From positions 57,353,181-57,417,180 of the forward strand of contig NC_054712.1 of the NCBI RefSeq assembly GCF_016097555.1: a DNA stretch of 64,000 bases. Reading direction: 5' to 3'. The DNA is from Gigantopelta aegis (Eukaryota > Mollusca > Gastropoda > Neomphalida > Peltospiridae). This document shows, piece by piece, positions 60,701-64,000 of this stretch. The notes beneath the pieces were generated by a model. The model saw only the letters and a program-made list of their open reading frames with translations, did not search any database and was not told the DNA's origin. How positions within the stretch are numbered: position 1 is the stretch's first letter; every line of letters begins with the position of its first letter. A program made the position numbers and the translations under genes.

Positions 60701-63528
60701 CCGCAAACTTGCGACGATCTACCTACAAGCTTGCGCCATCATCAGTGGCAGCCATCTTGCATCTTGTATAATTCTTCAAAAAAACAACAACAATGGTTTT
60801 AAAGTGAAAAACATGAACAGTTAAAACAAAAAAATAGGTGCTACATGTTGTCAGATACTTAGGCTACAAAATTAGTTTACCTGTCTGATAGACATGTTCC
60901 ATGTATGTGGGATAGTCTTGACTAAACTAATATGCTAAAAAGCTCCTGGTCCTATATTCTTATTCTTCTTGTTTTAGGTTATATTCCTCCACTATCTGGA
61001 GATCCACACTGTGGTGTAAAGTCATTTGTTTGTTTCTTCTTGTTTTCTTTTTTCTCCTGTTCCACCAAGCAGGATTTAACCAAACTTGGTCCAAATGATC
61101 CTCTTATAGACTTGGCCAAGTGTTGTTATTTTTCAGGCCAATAAAAATTCCAAGATGGCCGCCCTGGCCTCTGAATAACTGAGACATTTTTAACTTTTAC
61201 TCAAGTTCCACCATGCAATTTTAAACCATATGTATTCCTAATGATCCACTCATGGCCCTGACCAAGTTTGTTATTTTTCGGGCAGATTTAAAATCAAGAT
61301 AGCTGCCCTGGCCTCTGATTGACAGAGACATTTTTTTGCTTCTTCTCAAATTCCACCAGGCTAATTTCAACCAAACATGGCCCATGTCATCCTCTCATGG
61401 CCATGCATATGTTATTATTTTGGGGGCCAATTGAAAATCCAATCATTACAAGATGATTCTGTTTTAACCATATTGTATTATCATTCGTATGTATTAATAT
61501 TAATTTTGTTTTAATTATTAATGTAAATACTATCTAAATCTGTTACATGTATGTTTGGTTGTTTAGCCACTGTTCCCTCTGAATTTGATAAATCATATGA
61601 GAAGTTATGAATAAAAAAAAAAAAACAACATGAAAATGATTTGGTCTTAGCTTTTTCTCCACAAGTGTAGACATGCTTTCACAGTTGAAGATATACATGC
61701 AGCAAGCTTGCAAAAATGAAAACATGCTTGCGGGAAGCTTGCACAGTTGAAGATATGCATGCAGCAAGCTTGCACAAGCTTGCAAAATGAAAACATGCTT
61801 GTGGGAAGCTTGCACATTTGAAGATATGCTTGCAGCAAGCTAGCAAAAATGAAAACATGCTTGCGGGAAGCTTGCACAGTTGAAGATATGCATGCAGCAA
61901 GCTTGCGCATGCTTTCACAAATGAAAACATGCATGCGGCAAGCTTGCAGAAATACTGACTACCTTACGCAAGCTAAATGTTAGCTTGCAAATAGCTTGCA
62001 TTGCTTGTACTACCTTGTAACAACCTAGCCGCAAGCATGCATTTTTTGGGGGGATATACGTCTGCAAATCGGAAAACACAGTAGGGTTATCCCCTAAATG
62101 ATACCAAATTAGTGCTTGTGATAGATTTGGAATGTTTTTGTGGAAATCGTTTTTGGATATACAAAAAAAGTTTTAGGGTCGGCAGGTTCAAATTAGGGTT
62201 GGTTGGGTAACCGGAAACAAACAATATTTTGTGTTACGCCTTATTGTAATGTTCACTGGGACAATTAATACGCTAATTTTACTTTTAATATATATATTTT
62301 TTTCTTTATCTATGCATGAAAACAAACACCAACATATTTACATCAATACCAGCATCTAAACTGGAGGGACAATTATTGTTAAACATTTTCCACGACAATC
62401 GAATACGGATTTTTATAATCAATCCTCACATCACTAGAGTTCAACTGATCAGTCTTCGATTATAATTGATTGTAATCAATCATGGATAATCATTAAACTA
62501 CATGTATTCCACTATTGTTAACAATGTTCAGCTCAGACCCATAGTCTTCATTAGATCTTCTGGACAGTATTAAAAAGACTTACCATTGGATACATCCTCA
62601 TTGATATCAACCCCTTCATTTTGTGAATCAGCAAAGATGGGACAGATTCCATGATTCTTTCGTTGTAAGTTCCTCCTTTATTACAGGAAGACCACTATAA
62701 ACATGCCATGGGACAGCTAATTACATCATGGTGCAGCATACATGTATCTGCACTACAGTTCAGGCTTTACTCAACAGACTTGGACGCCTGTATTAAGTAC
62801 AGCTATTAGTATAATATTACAATAGCCATGTACAGTATGCCATCAAATTCACAGTTCAGAGAGTATTTAAATTACTTTGCATATTGAAAGATAAAACAAA
62901 ATAACTAATTTGCACTGAACTTGGGTTCTTGAAATGATAGAGATCTCGATCGCTGGATGGAATGGAAATTGTGGTTATATAACTATAGGATGGACTCTCC
63001 ACCAATAGGAGGTGGTTCATTGGTCGGTGATGAGGTGGTTCATTGGTTGTCGGTGATGAGGTGGTTCATTGGATGTTGGTGATGATGTGGTTCATTGGTT
63101 GGTGGTGTGAGGTGGTTCATTAGTTGGTTTGTGTCTATTCACCGAAATCGACAATCGAACGCTGGCTGCCATGTTTCAACTCTTCTCTCTGTTTGTATTT
63201 TCAGGATGGGTCACAGAGAGGAGAGTACGGAAACACTGGTGGTCTTGCTGCTGCTGGAGGTGGTGGGGGAGGTGGAGGAGGTGGTAAAGGTGGAGGAGGT
63301 GGGGGAGGTGGTAAAGGTGGAGGAGGTGGGGGTGGTGCTGGTGGAGACAGCATGGACGAGCCTCTCACTGTGGAACAGCTTGACCTCATTCTCAAGTTCA
63401 ACGATGCCATCCAAGAGATGGCCAAGAAACAAGGGATCAAGCCGCACGCAGGGCAGGCCCCTGCTAACGATGTGCCAGACTCGATGCTGTATCCGTCGTC
63501 TGACGAGGACAACAATCTTACACATTGA
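43855..63528 (+). CDS. RBCK1: HOIL-1 (RBCK1)-like LUBAC subunit, model ending without RBR (seven coding exons)
   Basis: HOIL-1 is the accessory subunit of the linear-ubiquitin ligase LUBAC; its UBL/LTM region docks to HOIP and its NZF binds linear ubiquitin. Exons: 43855-44111, 47094-47187, 50238-50427, 52801-52839, 56078-56337, 57334-57507, 63205-63528; all join in phase to 445 residues. Seen: an LTM-like helix (about 31-70, VEQLKETSKKLEAAIQAGDL); UBL (about 86-165; YLTVKPSDTILDLKRR, DYDFPIEVQRWII, AYLYMITAKS); a linker; NZF 281-305 (WxCx2C ... Cx2C, [12 protein letters not shown]-like); and the post-NZF helix VPEGYVLSEEERRW, which follows HOIL-1 better than SHARPIN. The last exon adds a poly-Gly tract and an acidic end and stops, with no RING-IBR-RING. 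This may be a short isoform with RBR exons beyond the window, or genuine domain loss. Confidence 0.88.
44335..44575 (+). mobile_element. SINE, head truncated
   Basis: Starts at the GGGATCGATCC (B-box region) and runs through GTCAGTGGGCCCATTATGCT, AAAAGATCCCTTGCTACTAA and CAATAGCCGATGATTAATAA to the tail GGTGTCATTAAACAAAACAA. Confidence 0.9.
44702..46114. repeat. 74-bp tandem array, about 19 copies, RBCK1 intron 1
   Basis: Unit words ATGGCCTGCTGGGAGAGTTT, GGACAGTGTGTGAAACGT and ATGTGTGAGATGTATTTTAG recur every 74 bp. Two common variants (ATTATGG/ATAATGG and CGTCAGG/CGTTAGG) alternate in blocks. A SINE is inserted at the right edge. Confidence 0.96.
46115..46401 (+). mobile_element. SINE with perfect 14-bp target duplication
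   Basis: The 14-bp TTTTAGAACATTAT lies at 46101-46114 and 46402-46415, immediately flanking the element. The target is the last unit of the 74-bp array. Head GGCGTAGCCCAATTGTAAAG (A box), GGGATCGATCCC, body, and the tail GGTGTCATTGAACAAAACAA. It is complete and gives the best definition of this SINE's ends, about 287 bp. Confidence 0.96.
46530..46680. repeat. Dispersed repeat shared with 30310-30480
   Basis: CTCCTCAAAGATGACAAAAT and ACATACAGCAAAATAATCTT correspond to words in the same order at 30345-30450. Confidence 0.65.
46682..46890 (-). mobile_element. SINE, diverged, reverse orientation
   Basis: Tail GTTTAACAACATCACTAGAG, body GGGATGTCAAACATTTGGTA and AGAGGAAACCCGCTACATT; the head is degraded after TGGTGCACTGGCTGGAATAA. 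Confidence 0.82.
47094..47187 (+). CDS. RBCK1: RBCK1-like exon, UBL first half
   Basis: Acceptor TTGTTTTGTTTTAG. Encodes SLKVIIEDRVSTGTCVYLTV and KPSDTILDLKRR. Donor GTAGGT, phase 0. Confidence 0.93.
47440..48406 (+). mobile_element. Internally deleted hAT transposon (BED finger plus dimerisation remnant)
   Basis: The ends CAGGGGTGGAAAA (47440-47452) and its exact reverse complement (48394-48406) are hAT-type, with AGGTT outside both (47435-47439, 48407-48411; part of an 8-bp duplication at best). Inside, one frame reads KRKFVLSWKEQFPWV and MTCSVCCKF (about 47825-47930), like the N-terminus of ZBED/ZNF862-type hAT proteins. A second frame from 47932 reads TAICERTFSSMNLVKTNHR, the hAT C-terminal dimerisation block, to a stop at 48243. 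The several-hundred-residue RNase H-like catalytic core between them is absent, so the copy cannot transpose by itself. It sits in RBCK1 intron 2. Confidence 0.85.
48455..48630 (+). mobile_element. tRNA-derived SINE, family C, second copy
   Basis: Matches 41884-42065 over GGGTTGTAGCTCTGTCGTAG, GAGCAGTGAGTTGTATGG, GTCATTGCCCTGCAACTGGT and GTAAAGTGCATA. Confidence 0.8.
48631..50237. other. RBCK1 intron 2 remainder, nothing firm seen
   Basis: AT-rich. The stretch 48780-49560 with paired phrases about AAACCTGTAACACAC and GGGTGTGTCCCTTTAAAAGA could be another transposon, but ends were not defined. Confidence 0.4.
50238..50427 (+). CDS. RBCK1: RBCK1-like exon, UBL second half
   Basis: Encodes MMIDYDFPIEVQRWIISLRV ... 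GCTAYLYMITAKSVHLD, closely parallel to the HOIL-1 UBL (LDYGFPPVLQQWVIG, SAYLYLLSA). The donor GTGTGT at 50428 is chosen because only this phase keeps the next exon open. Confidence 0.9.
50518..50836 (-). mobile_element. SINE, complete, reverse orientation
   Basis: Tail TTGTTTTGTTTAATGACATC, body, GGGATCGATCCCAGACCGAC, and head ending ACTGGGCTACGTCC at about 50830. The head directly abuts the 78-bp array. Confidence 0.92.
50837..51773. repeat. 78-bp tandem array, 12 copies, RBCK1 intron 3
   Basis: Unit TTTGAGATTAGAATAATAGG, AAGAAACCTATATTCAGCAT, TGGGATTGACACTTAAGAGC, TGCATTGCTTCAAACTGA; 12 units with very few substitutions (TCATC for TCAGC, AAGTG for AAGAG). Because 78 is divisible by 3, one minus-strand frame stays open for 370 codons (26-residue repeat). 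This is most likely fortuitous. Confidence 0.96.
52300..52465 (+). mobile_element. SINE 3' part, family B-like
   Basis: CCTGTCTGTGGGATGGTGCA, AAAAGAACCCTTGCTGCTAA and a tail GAGTGCATTGTTAAATAAAA. The head is absent. Confidence 0.7.
52801..52839 (+). CDS. RBCK1: RBCK1-like 39-nt mini-exon
   Basis: TATTTTCAG acceptor and GTATGT donor bound 39 bases reading NGIPYPSEMQSG in the only phase that suits both neighbours. The other two phases meet stops. Its short length makes it less certain; a pogo-like MITE starts 18 bp downstream. Confidence 0.7.
52858..53023. mobile_element. MITE, pogo/Tigger-like, second copy
   Basis: The ends CACAGTTAGACCCTCTCAAA and (reverse) TAAAGTGAAACCCCTCTAAA pair imperfectly. 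Same family as 12372-12537. It starts 18 bp after the mini-exon donor. Confidence 0.7.
53677..55526. mobile_element. 1.85-kb non-autonomous hAT-type transposon, perfect 8-bp TSD
   Basis: CCTAAAAC stands at 53669-53676 and 55527-55534. Just inside, CAGTGGTCGAGATTAA pairs with the reverse complement of the right end (CAGTGTAAGAGATTAA, 13 of 16). GGGATACCA/GGTATCCC words cluster near both ends. The 8-bp duplication and CAG-type ends suit hAT. The interior has no transposase frame. Confidence 0.9.
55535..56077. other. RBCK1 intron 4 remainder, nothing seen
   Basis: AT-rich with a T-rich tract before the 56078 acceptor; no repeat defined. Confidence 0.45.
56078..56337 (+). CDS. RBCK1: RBCK1-like linker exon
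   Basis: Acceptor AACTTCAG, donor GTACGT. Encodes a Met/Ser/Gly/Pro-rich linker (DYMTMKNPMMHTMPTNFR ... LLTAPPPQANQQQ) that leads into the NZF, as the Pro-rich linker does in HOIL-1. Confidence 0.9.
56431..56862. repeat. 43-bp tandem array, about 10 copies, RBCK1 intron 5
   Basis: Unit CTTTCTCACCTTGTAAAYCC, ATCAAGATATTTGTTTTCCC, AAT. The only variation is AAATCC versus AAACCC, with the AAACCC form confined to the middle units. Confidence 0.96.
57334..57507 (+). CDS. RBCK1: RBCK1-like NZF zinc-finger exon
   Basis: Encodes [20 protein letters not shown] and MCGSERPADYKVPEGYVL, an NZF of the form W-x-C-x2-C-x10-C-x2-C. The ubiquitin-contact pair is Thr-Leu where human HOIL-1 has Thr-Phe. Acceptor TTCACCAG, donor GTTGGT. 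Confidence 0.96.
57635..57905. repeat. (ATTC)n/(ATCA)n microsatellite and 33-bp minisatellite
   Basis: ATTC and ATCA tetranucleotides to about 57793, then three units of about 33 bp (CACTCACTCGCACACACACY, AACCTTCCACC). Tetranucleotide repeats keep long His/Ser/Ile frames open; these are not genes. Confidence 0.95.
58276..58450. mobile_element. MITE, pogo/Tigger-like, diverged third copy
   Basis: CGGTGAAACCAGTCTAAGCC on the left, GGTTTAGACCGGTTTG on the right, imperfectly inverted and near TA. Older than the other two copies. Confidence 0.5.
59206..59350 (+). mobile_element. hAT-type MITE fragment joined to SINE-like piece
   Basis: CAGTGTTTTCCCTAGAAATG and AAGGCATGGTAAAGTG match the 33946-34291 family. 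At about 59280 it runs into CTATCTGTGGGAGAGTACAT and AAAAGACCCCTTGCTG, a SINE body piece. Confidence 0.6.
59695..59815 (-). mobile_element. SINE tail fragment
   Basis: GTTTGTTTTATTTAAGGACG, GGCTATTGGACGTCAAACAC, AGAGGAAACCCGCG; the head is missing. Confidence 0.8.
60245..62045. mobile_element. Fold-back-type element with repeat-built inverted arms
   Basis: The left arm (60245-60745) is a tandem series of about 22-bp units such as GAGCTTCCCGCAAGCTTGCG. The right arm (about 61670-62045) holds the reverse complement series (GCTTGCGGGAAGCTTGC). The outer borders also pair: ACAAGGTTGTACAAGCAT on the left, and the reverse complement of the right end reads ACAAGGTAGTACAAGCA. The 0.9-kb centre has no transposase. 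This is the layout of Foldback/Galileo-like elements. Target duplication not established. It lies in RBCK1 intron 6. Confidence 0.8.
61040..61430. repeat. Three diverged tandem units inside the fold-back element
   Basis: The phrase order TTCCACCA-GCA, AACCAAAC-TGG, GATCC-CTC, TGGCC, and GCCCTGGCCTCTGA-TGACAGAGACATTTTT occurs three times about 120-130 bp apart. Confidence 0.7.
62046..63007. other. RBCK1 intron 6 remainder, nothing firm seen
   Basis: No RING-type (CPxC) exon or other conserved frame was found here or elsewhere in the intron. Confidence 0.5.
63008..63128. repeat. About 27-bp minisatellite before the last RBCK1 exon
   Basis: About five copies of GAGGTGGTTCATTGGT with a GTCGGTGAT-like spacer. 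It ends about 75 bp before the acceptor at 63204. Confidence 0.9.
63205..63528 (+). CDS. RBCK1: RBCK1-like terminal exon, poly-Gly, no RBR
   Basis: Acceptor TTGTATTTTCAG in phase 0. It reads DGSQRGEYGNTGGLAAAG, then about 30 mostly Gly/Lys residues from a GGT/GGA tract, then DEPLTVEQLDLILKFNDAIQ, MAKKQGIKPHAGQ and YPSSDEDNNLTH with stop TGA at 63526-63528. I do not recognise the final segment. It could instead be the last exon of another gene, but the phase and AG fit. Confidence 0.72.
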   Translation, partial: DGSQRGEYGNTGGLAAAGGGGGGGGGGKGGGGGGGGKGGGGGGGAGGDSMDEPLTVEQLDLILKFNDAIQEMAKKQGIKPHAGQAPANDVPDSMLYPSSDEDNNLTH

Positions 63529-63649
63529 GCACCCATTTGTTTCGTTAATTGGTTCAGCCATGTTTTCCCCGATTCAAGTAAAACTTGACCACTTAGATAT
63601 TCTTGTTCATGTAGGTATTAACCAAAATAATACTGCGCACACTTTCATA

Positions 63650-63960
63650 TGGGGGAGGGACGTAGCCCAGTGGTAAAGCTCTTGCCTGATACACGGTCAG
63701 TATGAGATCAATCCCTGTCAGGGAGCTCATTGAGCTATTTCGTGTTCCAGCCAATGCACCAATGCTGGCATATCAAAGGTTGTGGTATATGCTATCCTGT
63801 CTGTAGGGTGGTGAATATGAAAGATCCCTTGCTACTAATGGAAAAATGTAGTGGGTTTTCTTTCTAAGACTTGCAAATCAAAAATTATCAAATGTTTGAC
63901 ATCCAGTAACCGATGATTAATAAATCAATGTGTTCTAGTGCTGTTGTTAAACAAACTTTA
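63650..63960 (+). mobile_element. tRNA-derived SINE, complete
   Basis: Head GGACGTAGCCCAGTGGTAAA, TGAGATCAATCCCTGTCAGG, body, and tail TGTTCTAGTGCTGTTGTTAA. It contains AATAAA at about 63919, which lies about 390 bp beyond the RBCK1-like stop and could serve as its polyadenylation signal. Confidence 0.93.
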
Positions 63961-64000
63961 GCTTTCTTGTAACTAACTTATGAATGTGCTTAATGGCTTC

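Noticed and set aside
63095-63676. 193-codon open frame overlapping the last RBCK1-like exon
   Set aside because: It is a shifted frame over the glycine tract; the spliced frame continues the UBL/NZF protein in phase.

Overview
The window looks like animal nuclear DNA from a marine mollusc, probably a gastropod. Genes are split into small exons by very large AT-rich introns. At least a dozen copies of a tRNA-headed SINE of the kind common in molluscs are scattered through it, among many short inverted-repeat DNA transposons and minisatellites. No prokaryotic or organellar features are seen.

Two host genes can be read exon by exon. MAF1, the master repressor of RNA polymerase III, lies on the minus strand: six coding exons from 35991 down to 18309, all joining in phase to 236 residues. 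A HOIL-1 (RBCK1)-like subunit of the linear-ubiquitin ligase lies on the plus strand: seven coding exons from 43855 to 63528, 445 residues, with a LUBAC-tethering-like N-terminus, UBL and NZF zinc finger, but an in-frame last exon that ends without the RING-IBR-RING module. The two genes are divergent, about 8 kb apart.

Layout. 1-15 kb: no recognisable host exon; LINE remnant, SINEs, a 1.7-kb inverted-repeat transposon with perfect 6-bp target duplication, small tandem repeats. 15.1-17.55 kb: array of a 44-bp repeat. 18.3-36 kb: MAF1, whose last intron holds a SINE split by a 1.1-kb transposon and then an 8.9-kb, about 91-copy, 98-bp satellite that carries part of the SINE tRNA head and shows higher-order structure. 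37.3-40.8 kb: a 3.55-kb element with about 110-bp terminal inverted repeats inserted in a SINE, holding two tandem GC-rich ORF units whose non-coding flanks are almost identical while their proteins differ strongly. 43.8-63.5 kb: RBCK1-like gene with introns full of minisatellites, hAT-type elements (one keeping BED-finger and dimerisation pieces), MITEs and a fold-back element.

The most unusual observations are (1) the 3.55-kb element with the two unknown ORFs, (2) the repeated side-by-side placement of minisatellite arrays at the tRNA-head end of SINEs, (3) the SINE-derived satellite inside MAF1, and (4) the HOIL-1-like gene model that ends without its RBR domain. Exon calls rest on reading conserved protein sequence and splice sites by eye; no database search was run.
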